Shown in pieces: positions 25,254 to 33,494 of a stretch of DNA of 64,000 nt. The notes below the pieces were generated by a model that had not been told where the DNA came from, made no database searches, and worked only from the letters and a program-made list of their open reading frames with translations. The stretch covers positions 1-64,000 of the forward strand of contig CBFHSX010000002.1 of NCBI GenBank assembly GCA_965658615.1, given 5' to 3'. The DNA comes from UBA8337 sp965658615. Lineage in GTDB: Bacteria > Pseudomonadota > Alphaproteobacteria > RS24. A program made the translations under genes and the position numbers. Position 1 is the stretch's first letter, and each line of letters starts with the position of its first letter.

Positions 25254-25398
25254 GGTAACCGCCCGTTACCGACACGGCGCAAAGCCGAACGATATGATTT
25301 ATAGCGGCCGCGCCGGCATGCGCATGCGTCTTCCCCGGGGTTAATTTATGGGCCAATGCGCGCATTGGTTTGACCCCGCCCTCGCAACTGCCTAGTCT
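25254..25398 (+). promoter_or_regulatory. zwf operon promoter with several palindromes
   Basis: TTGACC (25370-25375) and TAGTCT (25393-25398) are 17 bases apart. Initiation near 25405 would leave only about 14 bases before the GTG start. Upstream lie GGTAAC-cgccc-GTTACC (25254-25270), GCATGCGCATGC (25316-25327) and the perfect 16-base palindrome CCAATGCGCGCATTGG (25353-25368), the last ending one base from the -35. That position fits an operator for the glucose-catabolism operon. The rest of the 223-base gap between thiC and zwf holds no gene. Confidence 0.5.
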
Positions 25399-25418
25399 AT
25401 AAATCCAAGGAGATGAGT

Positions 25419-26894
25419 GTGGCTGAATTTGTCCCTGTTCGTCCGTTTGACATTATTGTTTTCGGTGTCACGGGCGACCTTTCAAAACTGAAATTATTGC
25501 CCGCCCTGTTTCACCGTTTTTGTGACGGGCAGGTTGATGCCAGCTCGCGCATTATCGGGATTTCGCGCACCGAAATGGACCGCGCCGCCTTTATCGATTT
25601 TGTTCAAACCGCCTGCACCGCCGCCAGCACGGAAGACATGATGCGCACCCATTGGGACGCGTTTGCTACGCTGCTGCATTATTTCGGCATGGATGCAACG
25701 GCGGATGGGGAGGTCTGGCGCGAGGTCGGCGCGTGTTTTGGTGAGGCTGCGCGCCCGCGTGTGTTTTACCTCGCCGTTGCGCCGCATCTTTATGTGCCGA
25801 TTTGCGAGGCTGTGGACCGCGCCGGGTTAAAGACCGACGAAGCGCGCGTCGTATTGGAAAAACCCATCGGCTCGGATGTCGGTTCGGCGCAGCGCGTCAA
25901 TGACGGCGTCAAAGCCGTGTTTGCCGAAAACCGCATTTTTCGCATGGATCATTATCTCGGCAAAGAGACGGTGCAAAATCTGCTGGTGCTGCGTTTTGCC
26001 AATATGCTGTTCGAACCGCTTTGGTCGAACCGCAATATTGATCATGTGCAAATCACTGTCGCCGAGGCGCTGGGGGTCGAGGGGCGCGACGCTTATTATG
26101 ACAGCGCCGGTGCGGTGCGCGATATTATGCAGAACCATTTGCTGCAGCTTTTATGCCTCATCGCCATGGAACCGCCGCATAGGTTAGAGGCCGATAATGT
26201 CCGAACCGAAAAGATCAAAGTGCTGCAGGCTTTGAAGGGTTTTGAAGCGGCCAGTGTCAAAGACGTTACTGTGCGCGGCCAATACCAAGCCGGCCATGTC
26301 AATGATGAGGCGGTGGCCGGTTATATTGACGGCCTGCCCACCGATTTAAAAAACAGCCGCACCGAGACCTTTGCGGCGATAAAGACCGAGATTGAAAACT
26401 GGCGCTGGGCCGGTGTGCCGTTTTATCTGCGCACCGGCAAGCGCATGGCGGCGCGGCGCTCGGAAATTGTTATCCAATTCAAAACCCCGCCGCATAATCT
26501 GTTCGGCGCCGGCCAGAGCGTGCCCAATCGTTTGGTGCTGCGGCTGCAACCCGATGAGGGCGTGCGCTTGTTTATGCAAGTCAAAGAGCCGGGGCCGGGA
26601 CATTTGACCTTGCGCGCCACACCGCTTGATTTGTCTTATGCGAAAAGCTTTTCGACCCTCACCTATCCCGACGCTTATGAGCGCCTGCTGATGGATGTGG
26701 TGCGCGGTAATCTGTCTTTATTTATGGGCCATGAAGAGGTTATGGCGGCTTGGCGCTGGACCGAAAATCTATTGTCGTGCTGGGACGCAGCCGATCAGCC
26801 CTTGGAATATTACAAAGCCGGCACGGATGGCCCGCTGCAAGCCGCCCTGCTGCTCGACCGCGACCAGCGCGCTTGGTGGGAGGGCGATGCGTAA
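25419..26894 (+). CDS. zwf: Glucose-6-phosphate 1-dehydrogenase
   Basis: A 491-residue enzyme oxidising glucose 6-phosphate to 6-phosphogluconolactone with NADP or NAD. The N-terminal coenzyme fold has VFGVTGDLSKLKLLPALF. The active-site RMDHYLGKETVQN contains the substrate-binding and catalytic residues. The ribosome site AAGGAG (25407-25412) abuts the ATG at 25413 but is six bases from the in-frame GTG at 25419, so GTG is the likely start. First gene of zwf-pgl-edd; its TAA overlaps the pgl ATG (TAATG). Confidence 0.96.
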   Translation: MAEFVPVRPFDIIVFGVTGDLSKLKLLPALFHRFCDGQVDASSRIIGISRTEMDRAAFIDFVQTACTAASTEDMMRTHWDAFATLLHYFGMDATADGEVWREVGACFGEAARPRVFYLAVAPHLYVPICEAVDRAGLKTDEARVVLEKPIGSDVGSAQRVNDGVKAVFAENRIFRMDHYLGKETVQNLLVLRFANMLFEPLWSNRNIDHVQITVAEALGVEGRDAYYDSAGAVRDIMQNHLLQLLCLIAMEPPHRLEADNVRTEKIKVLQALKGFEAASVKDVTVRGQYQAGHVNDEAVAGYIDGLPTDLKNSRTETFAAIKTEIENWRWAGVPFYLRTGKRMAARRSEIVIQFKTPPHNLFGAGQSVPNRLVLRLQPDEGVRLFMQVKEPGPGHLTLRATPLDLSYAKSFSTLTYPDAYERLLMDVVRGNLSLFMGHEEVMAAWRWTENLLSCWDAADQPLEYYKAGTDGPLQAALLLDRDQRAWWEGDA

Positions 26895-27595
26895 TGGCCA
26901 CTATTGACGCATTCACCGATAAGGAAGAGGGCCTCGCCGCCATGCTGGCCATGGCGCAGGATGCGCTCAATGTTTCGGCACCGGCCAGCCTGCTGCTTTC
27001 GGGCGGCTCATCACCCGTCACTTTTTACGAGCGCCTCGGGGCCGCCGGCATGGCCGACACCATCACCACGGCGCTGGTTGATGAACGCTGGGTCGACATG
27101 GATGATGCCGGCTCCAATGCCGCTTTGGTGGCGCGGCATTTGCTGGCCGTAAGCGCGACAGCTGTGCATTTCGAAAACATGAAAACCGCCCATGCGACAC
27201 CGCATGAAGCCGAGGCTGAGGTGAACGCGCTATATGAAAGCCTGCCGCGCCCGGCCTTGAGTGTGCTGGGCATGGGGCCGGATAGCCATACGGCAAGCTG
27301 GTTCGCTGAAGCGCGCGAATATGAGGCTGTGTCAACCCGCGGCCATGGCCGATTGGTCGGCGCGGTGACGGCACCGAAAAACGATATTACCGGCGCCTAT
27401 CAAATGCGCATGACCATCACCGCCGATATGCTTGACCGGAGCGCGCAAGCACTGCTGCTGGTGATTGGCGAGAGCCGCCTCGATATACTGCGTTCATGCT
27501 TGGCAGCTGCGCCTTCAGCCTCGCCAATTGGCCGAGCAGCTGATATTTTGGGCGCGCGCCTGCATATTGTGGCGCTCACCGGAGACAGGACATGA
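26894..27595 (+). CDS. pgl: 6-phosphogluconolactonase
   Basis: A 233-residue enzyme hydrolysing 6-phosphogluconolactone. LLLSGGSSPVTFYERL is the phosphate-binding loop and LVDERWVDMDDAGSNAAL holds the family acidic/arginine motif; LGMGPDSHTASWF replaces the common GMGxDGHTASLFP. The start at 26894 overlaps the zwf stop by one base; the frame extending back to 26750 lies within zwf and is rejected. The stop overlaps the edd ATG by four bases. Confidence 0.93.
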   Translation: MATIDAFTDKEEGLAAMLAMAQDALNVSAPASLLLSGGSSPVTFYERLGAAGMADTITTALVDERWVDMDDAGSNAALVARHLLAVSATAVHFENMKTAHATPHEAEAEVNALYESLPRPALSVLGMGPDSHTASWFAEAREYEAVSTRGHGRLVGAVTAPKNDITGAYQMRMTITADMLDRSAQALLLVIGESRLDILRSCLAAAPSASPIGRAADILGARLHIVALTGDRT

Positions 27596-29409
27596 ATCGC
27601 GAGCTGACCCGCATCACGGAGCGCATCATCGCGCGCTCGGCCGACACACGCGCCGCCTATCTGGCCGATGTGACGGCGCGCCGCCCTGACGGGCCCAATC
27701 GTGAGGCGCTATCGGCCGGCAATAAGGCGCATGCTTTTGCTGCCTGTCCGGCGCATGATAAAAAAGCCCTGCTCGGCGGCGACTGGCCCAATATCGCCAT
27801 CGTCAATGCCTATAATGATATGTTATCGGCGCACCAGCCCTATGAGCGCTATCCCGCGCTTATTCGCGACGCGGCACGGCACAACAACGCCACGGCGCAA
27901 GTGGCGGGCGGCGTGCCGGCCATGTGCGACGGCGTCACGCAAGGCCAGCCGGGCATGGAATTGTCTTTATTCTCGCGCGATATCATCGCCATGGCGACAG
28001 CGATTTCTCTATCGCATAACACATTTGACGCCGGGCTTTATCTCGGCATTTGCGACAAAATTGTCCCCGGCCTTTTGATGGGGGCGCTGCAATTCGGGCA
28101 TTTGCCGGCGATTTTCGTGCCCAGCGGACCGATGGCGTCGGGCCTGCCCAATAGCGAAAAAGCCCGCATCCGCCAGCTTTATGCCGAGGGCAAAGCGAGC
28201 CGCGAGGAATTGCTGCAAGCCGAATGCGACAGCTATCACAGCGCCGGCACATGCACATTTTACGGCACCGCCAATTCCAACCAAATGCTGATGGAATTTA
28301 TGGGTCTGCATATGCCGGGCGCGGCTTTTGTGCCGCCCGACACGCCCTTGCGCGATGCGCTGACCCGCGCCGCCACGGCCCGCGCCATTGCCATTTCAGC
28401 GCAAGGCGACGCCTATACGCCGCTGGCCGATGTGGTGACGGAGAAAACCATTATCAATGCCATGGTCGGGCTTTTGGCGACCGGTGGCTCGACCAATCAC
28501 ACGCTGCATCTACCGGCCATTGCGCGCGCAGCGGGTATTTTGATCGATTGGCAGGATTTCGAAGAGCTGTCGGCGATTGTGCCGCTCTTGGCCCGCGTTT
28601 ATCCAAATGGTGGGGCCGACGTCAATCATTTTCACGCCGCAGGTGGGCTCGGTTTTATTATTGGCGAATTGCTTGCCGCCGGTCTGCTGCACGATGATGT
28701 GACAACAGTCGCGGGCGTCGGTCTTCGTGCCTACACAAATGAGCCGCGGCTCGATGGCGTGGCGCTTATCTGGCAAGACGGGGTAAAGGCGAGCGGCGAT
28801 GAAGAGATTGTTGCGCCGTTTGACAAGCCATTTGACGCGCAAGGCGGCTTGCGGCTGATGCAGGGCAATCTCGGCCGCTCGATTGTAAAAACCTCGGCGG
28901 TGAAAGAAGAGCACCGTCTGGTTGAAGCCCCGGCCTATATATTTGCCGCACAAGAAGACGTCATTGAGGCCTTTGAGGCCGATCGCTTTACCGGCGACGC
29001 CGTTATTGTGCTGCGTTTTCAGGGCCCGGCCGCCAATGGCATGCCGGAATTGCACAAGCTCACCCCGGCGCTGTCGGCGCTGCTTGATAGGGGCCAAAAA
29101 GTGGCGCTGATTACTGATGGCCGCATGTCGGGGGCCTCAGGCAAAGTGCCGGCTGCCATTCATGTGACGCCGGAAGCGCAGCATGGCGGGCCGCTGGCGC
29201 AGTTGCGCGATGGCGATATTGTGCGCCTTGATTGCCATAGCGGTGAGCTCAGCGTGCGTGATGCAGATGATTTTGACACACGAGCCGCCGCGCCACCGCC
29301 GGCGGTCAATCAACGTCTCGGCCTCGGCCGCGACTTATTTTCTTCCCTGCGCCGGCTCGCCGGTTCGGCCGAGACGGGCGCATCTTTGAACAGCGAAGAG
29401 GATATCTGA
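27592..29409 (+). CDS. edd: Phosphogluconate dehydratase
   Basis: A 605-residue IlvD/Edd enzyme that dehydrates 6-phosphogluconate to KDPG, committing carbon to the Entner-Doudoroff pathway. The iron-sulfur cluster cysteines are in the ACPAH, MCDGVTQGQPGMELS and SAGTCTFYGTANSNQM segments. GRMSGASGKVPAAIHV is the late conserved block. The C-terminus is NQRLGLGRDLFSSLRRLAGSAE. The KDPG aldolase gene (eda) is not in the window, and glk, which follows edd in some relatives, is absent or only a relic. Confidence 0.96.
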   Translation: MNRELTRITERIIARSADTRAAYLADVTARRPDGPNREALSAGNKAHAFAACPAHDKKALLGGDWPNIAIVNAYNDMLSAHQPYERYPALIRDAARHNNATAQVAGGVPAMCDGVTQGQPGMELSLFSRDIIAMATAISLSHNTFDAGLYLGICDKIVPGLLMGALQFGHLPAIFVPSGPMASGLPNSEKARIRQLYAEGKASREELLQAECDSYHSAGTCTFYGTANSNQMLMEFMGLHMPGAAFVPPDTPLRDALTRAATARAIAISAQGDAYTPLADVVTEKTIINAMVGLLATGGSTNHTLHLPAIARAAGILIDWQDFEELSAIVPLLARVYPNGGADVNHFHAAGGLGFIIGELLAAGLLHDDVTTVAGVGLRAYTNEPRLDGVALIWQDGVKASGDEEIVAPFDKPFDAQGGLRLMQGNLGRSIVKTSAVKEEHRLVEAPAYIFAAQEDVIEAFEADRFTGDAVIVLRFQGPAANGMPELHKLTPALSALLDRGQKVALITDGRMSGASGKVPAAIHVTPEAQHGGPLAQLRDGDIVRLDCHSGELSVRDADDFDTRAAAPPPAVNQRLGLGRDLFSSLRRLAGSAETGASLNSEEDI

Positions 29410-29663
29410 TGTTTCTGTTGCGGCTATTGGCGGCACACATGCGCCGGCGGCTGCTGTTTCATCACGACGCCGGATAGGCCGCCCCGGCGCATCGGCACGG
29501 CCTCGCATTATATGGATAATCACCCGCTTAACGGTGCGGAATAAGGCTTAAGCCCTTATCAAAAAGCTCCATTTATGTTAGACAAATGAATGGCGAAAGC
29601 CGTAATCAGTGACCACATCGGCGGGCTATGACACGCTCACCTCCTATTCCGATGAGAAATGAA
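29410..29663. other. edd-ppc intergenic region with possible glk trace
   Basis: No intact gene. Just after edd, the frame beginning at 29405 reads SDVSVAAIGGTHAPAAAV before losing similarity; IGGTHA resembles the glucokinase phosphate-binding motif DIGGT(N/H)A. The frame has no start codon and stops near 29550. A 22-codon frame from ATG 29409 overlaps the edd stop but resembles nothing. A near-palindrome ATAAGGCTTAAGCCCTTAT lies at 29541-29559. The pseudogene reading is weak. Confidence 0.3.
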
Positions 29664-32489
29664 ATGACGCAAAAAAATATGTCCGTTGCCGGGCTGTCGC
29701 AGCAATTGACCGGCTATTTGGCGCTGCGAAGCAGCGACCCGCATGTCAATCCGGCGAAATTATTGGCCTATGATTTGGCTGAAAAAACCGCCACCGGCGA
29801 AGTAACGCTGGCGCAGCTGGAAAATATTCTGATGGATATTTGTAGCCGCGAAATGCATCGGCGCGGGGCCGGATTGGCGGCGCGCAGCGGGTTGAATGAT
29901 TTTTCCAAATGGCAGGCCCGCACCAAAAAAGAGATTAAGCAGCGCGCCGAACAGGGCTTTGCGTCCTTCAAAAAATGGGTCGAAAGCGAGGCCATTGGCC
30001 TGGTGGTGACGGCGCACCCGACTTTTGCTCTGACGCAAGCCGCCCGCGAGGCGATTATTGCGGCGACAAAGCCGGGCCAAAAGCCGCGCCGTCTGAGCGG
30101 CGATGCCGTCATCCGCACCGCGCCGCCCAGCCTGATTGACGAGCATGGTGAAGCGCAGGCCTGTATCGGCAAAATGCATAGCGCCATTGACGCGCTGAAC
30201 GCCATGATTTTGGCGCAGGCGCAAAAATCCTTTGCCGATAAATGGCAGACCCTGACCCCGCATATGGTCAGCGTCGCAAGCTGGGTCGGCTATGATTTGG
30301 ACGGGCGCCGCGATATTCAATGGAGCGATACGATTCGCCTGAAATTGAGCGAAAAAGCCGCGCAATTGAAACTCTACCAAGCCGAGGCGCGCGCCATTGC
30401 CGGCGAGATGGGAAAAAACCCGACCCCATCCTTGGCGGCTTTCATCGACGCTGTCGATGCAGCACAAGCCGTGGCCGAGGCTGAATTGGCCGCCTTTGCC
30501 GGCGATTTGGATGATAAGAAATATCTCGTCGCCGCCGCCAATTTGCTCAGCACAAGCCAGAAAAACCGCTGGACCAGCGTCGTGCCCGGCATGGCATTGC
30601 TGCAAAAAGCCATTGGCGAGAGCAAGAATAAGAAGCTGCAAATCCGCCTGTCGACGCTGCGCGCGCAAATGAAACGCTGCGGCATGGGTACGGCGGCGCT
30701 GCATTTGCGGGTCAATGCGCAGCAGGTTTTATCGGCGATGAGCGCGCATGTCGCCATCACGCCGGGCGACCGCCTGGATTCGCGCACGCTGCTGAAGCGG
30801 GTGAGCCGCTTTGCCGCACAGGCCAAGCCGGTCAAAACCAATCTTGCTGATTTGGATTTTGAGACCAGCACCGTCAATCGCCAGCTTATTTTGGCGGCGC
30901 AAATCGTCAAACATATTGACGCCGATATGCCGATCCGTTTCCTTATCGCTGAATGCGACCAAGCCAGTATTGTGCTCAGCGCGCTGGCCATGGCGCGCTA
31001 TTATGGGGTTGCTGAGCGGCTCGATATTTCGCCGCTTTTCGAGACCTCGAAAGCGCTGCGTAATGGTGGTCGTGTAGTGGCGCAAATGCTCGAGCAGGAC
31101 ACTTATCGTGAACATGTGAAGATGCGCGGTGTCATTGCCATCCAGACCGGTTTTTCCGATGCCGGCCGCTTTATGGGCCAAGTGCCCGCTGTGCTGGCGA
31201 TTGAACGGCTGCAATCGCATTTGGCGGCCGCCATTGACGAAAGCGGGCTGAATGATGTGCGCGCCGTGATTTTCAACACGCATGGCGAAAGCGCCGGTCG
31301 CGGCGGCCATCCGGGCTCACTGACCGAGCGCATGGACTATATTATGAGCCCATGGGTGTTTAACCGTTTTGCCGAGCGGCGCATCCCGCTGACGCATGAG
31401 TTCAGCTTCCAAGGCGGTGACGGCTATTTATGGTTCGCCAATCAAGAGCTGGCCGATGCCGGTCTGATGCAGCTTTTCAATGCCCGCTTTAAAGATAGAA
31501 GCGCGGCCGAGAGCGACCCGTTTTACGCCGATGCGGATTTTATTTGGGACTTTTACAATGAAGTCATCAACCAGCAGGACAGCCTGTATAATGATGCTGA
31601 TTACCGCTTTTTATTGAGCGGATTTGCGCGCAATTATCTGATCGCATCCGGCTCGCGGCCGGAAATTCGCCAAGCCAGCGAACCGCTATCGCAAAGCACT
31701 TTCACGCCGCGGCGTATCCGCGCCATCCCGCATAATGCGCTGCTGCAGCAATTATCCGTGCCGACCAATATTCATTTCGGGCTGGGTCGCGCCGGTAATA
31801 TCGACCCTGACCGCTTCCGCACCGTGTTTTCCAGCTCGACGCGCGGGCGCACCATATTATCCATGGTGCAGCAAGTTTGGGCGCGCACGCATTTGCAAAT
31901 CATGACCGCCTATGGCGATGTGCAGGATCCGAATTTTTGGATTTCGCGCGCCTTGGCGCATCATGAAGATGCCGATAATTGGACCTATCGTGTGGTGGCG
32001 CATAATCTGTATCAGCGCAATGCCAATGCACAATTGCGGCAATTGATTTACCGCCTGCGCGCCGATGGCGAAATTTTCGCCCGGCTGATGGCAACAATTA
32101 ATATGCCGATTGAATTGCGTTTGGGAGAGCAAACCGATGACAGCACGCATCACCAAATCCTGTGCCATGCCATTCGTCTGGCGGTGATGATGCACGCGCA
32201 AGCCCAAGCCGCCACCCTGCCGGTCAATGCGCCGCCCGGTGCTACGCGCGGCGAGATTATGGAAAAAATGTGCCGCCATGAATTGGGACCGGTGCTGGAA
32301 GTGTTGCACGACACTTATCCGGACGGGGCCGAGCATGGCGATTGGTCAAAAGAGCTGAAGGAAAGCGGCAGCGATAAAAACGCCGCCCCCGCTGTCAGCC
32401 AGCGCACTATTGCCGCGCTGGAGGATTGCCAGCGTCTGGTGAAACTGACCAGTATCGGCCTGATGCAGGCGCATAATGCCTATGGTTAG
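29664..32489 (+). CDS. Phosphoenolpyruvate carboxylase homologue with altered active site
   Basis: About 941 residues, the length of PEPC, and recognisable along its length: VVTAHPTF (His codon at 30015), SWVGYDLDGRRDI, a FSDAG block near 31148, GRGGHPGS near 31300, and SGSRPEIR ... RIRAIPHN. Compared with E. coli PEPC, the TAHPTE Glu is Phe, the GYSDSAKDAG Lys is Arg (GFSDAGRFMG), and FHGRGGxIGRGG is FNTHGESAGRGG, losing the catalytic His and one Arg. If active it would fix bicarbonate onto PEP; this may be a variant alphaproteobacterial subfamily with another role. The ATG at 29664 is preferred because upstream codons (from 29628) are atypical for this genome. It lies alone between edd and pdh. 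Confidence 0.75.
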   Translation: MTQKNMSVAGLSQQLTGYLALRSSDPHVNPAKLLAYDLAEKTATGEVTLAQLENILMDICSREMHRRGAGLAARSGLNDFSKWQARTKKEIKQRAEQGFASFKKWVESEAIGLVVTAHPTFALTQAAREAIIAATKPGQKPRRLSGDAVIRTAPPSLIDEHGEAQACIGKMHSAIDALNAMILAQAQKSFADKWQTLTPHMVSVASWVGYDLDGRRDIQWSDTIRLKLSEKAAQLKLYQAEARAIAGEMGKNPTPSLAAFIDAVDAAQAVAEAELAAFAGDLDDKKYLVAAANLLSTSQKNRWTSVVPGMALLQKAIGESKNKKLQIRLSTLRAQMKRCGMGTAALHLRVNAQQVLSAMSAHVAITPGDRLDSRTLLKRVSRFAAQAKPVKTNLADLDFETSTVNRQLILAAQIVKHIDADMPIRFLIAECDQASIVLSALAMARYYGVAERLDISPLFETSKALRNGGRVVAQMLEQDTYREHVKMRGVIAIQTGFSDAGRFMGQVPAVLAIERLQSHLAAAIDESGLNDVRAVIFNTHGESAGRGGHPGSLTERMDYIMSPWVFNRFAERRIPLTHEFSFQGGDGYLWFANQELADAGLMQLFNARFKDRSAAESDPFYADADFIWDFYNEVINQQDSLYNDADYRFLLSGFARNYLIASGSRPEIRQASEPLSQSTFTPRRIRAIPHNALLQQLSVPTNIHFGLGRAGNIDPDRFRTVFSSSTRGRTILSMVQQVWARTHLQIMTAYGDVQDPNFWISRALAHHEDADNWTYRVVAHNLYQRNANAQLRQLIYRLRADGEIFARLMATINMPIELRLGEQTDDSTHHQILCHAIRLAVMMHAQAQAATLPVNAPPGATRGEIMEKMCRHELGPVLEVLHDTYPDGAEHGDWSKELKESGSDKNAAPAVSQRTIAALEDCQRLVKLTSIGLMQAHNAYG

Positions 32490-32534
32490 AAGCTTGGCGG
32501 CTAAAAGCTTGGCGGCGAAAAGATTGGGCCGCGC

Positions 32535-33494
32535 CTAAAGCGCCAGCAAAAGCGGATTTTCGATATAATCGGCCAATGTCGCCAGAAAACGTGCGCCGAC
32601 CGCGCCGTCAATGGCACGGTGGTCGCAAGATAATGTCACGCGCATAATTTTCTGCTCAACCATCTCGCCATTGACCTTTTGCCATTCCGAGGATAGCCCG
32701 CCAACCGCCAGAATAGCGGCTTGCGGCGGGTTGATGACGGCGGTGAATTGGTCAATGCCGAACATGCCGAGATTGGAAACCGAAAACGAGCCGCCTTCAT
32801 ATTCAGACGGCTTTAGGCGTTTTTCAGCCGCGCGGGCCGCCAAATCCTTAATCTCGGCGGCAATGGCCCGGATCGGTTTGTCGTCACAAGCCGTGACAAT
32901 CGGCGTGATTAACCCCTCAGGCAGGGCCACGGCAACGCCGATATCGGCATGATGGTGCTGCAGAATAGCGTCGCCGGCAAAAGAGACATTGACCTCGGGC
33001 ACATCCATCAGCGCCAGACCGCAAGCCCGCACCAATAAATCATTAAGCGAAATCTTCTCACCGCTGGCCGCCAAAGCCTCATTAATGCTGGCGCGATAAG
33101 CGATGAGCGCGTCCATGGGCAGGGCGCGGGTGAGATAAAAATGCGGCAATTGCTGCATGGATTGCGTCAAGCGCGTGGCAATCGCTCCGCGCATGCCGTC
33201 CAGCGGCACCTCGTCATAGCTGTCTTTATGATAATAGGCCCGTGCATCGGGTAGCGCCGGCATAATGCCCGCATGCAGGCCAGCGCCAGTCGCCGCTTGC
33301 GGCGCTGCAGCCGACGCAGCGGCTTTAGGGGCCGCTTGTCCGACCGATGCCGGATTGGCAATGGCGGCTTCAATATCGCGTTTGATGATACGCCCATGCG
33401 GGCCGCTGCCGGTCAGCAAGGCCAGATCAAGCCCTGCCTCACGCGCCATATGCCGCGCCAAAGGCGAGGCAATAAGTCGATTAGCCCCGCTCAT
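32535..33494 (-). CDS. pdhC: Dihydrolipoamide acetyltransferase (E2) lacking a lipoyl domain
   Basis: A 319-residue E2. It begins directly with the peripheral subunit-binding domain (RLIASPLARHMAREAG ... GPHGRIIKRDIEAA, residues 6-44), then an Ala-rich linker (about 46-80) and the acyltransferase domain. The catalytic motif CDHRAIDG has His292 and Asp296. No lipoyl domain precedes the binding domain, and the start overlaps the pdhB stop by one base (TAATG), leaving no room for one. The lipoyl group must come from the E1-beta subunit or another protein. Context and subunit-binding domain favour the pyruvate complex; the lipoamide dehydrogenase gene is not in the window. Confidence 0.92.
   Translation of the reverse strand: MSGANRLIASPLARHMAREAGLDLALLTGSGPHGRIIKRDIEAAIANPASVGQAAPKAAASAAAPQAATGAGLHAGIMPALPDARAYYHKDSYDEVPLDGMRGAIATRLTQSMQQLPHFYLTRALPMDALIAYRASINEALAASGEKISLNDLLVRACGLALMDVPEVNVSFAGDAILQHHHADIGVAVALPEGLITPIVTACDDKPIRAIAAEIKDLAARAAEKRLKPSEYEGGSFSVSNLGMFGIDQFTAVINPPQAAILAVGGLSSEWQKVNGEMVEQKIMRVTLSCDHRAIDGAVGARFLATLADYIENPLLLAL

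Noticed and set aside
32482..32538. 18-codon frame MVRSLAAKSLAAKRLGRA after ppc
   Set aside because: It comes from a short imperfect repeat of AAGCTTGGCGGC; no ribosome site and it runs into the E2 stop, so it is probably not translated.
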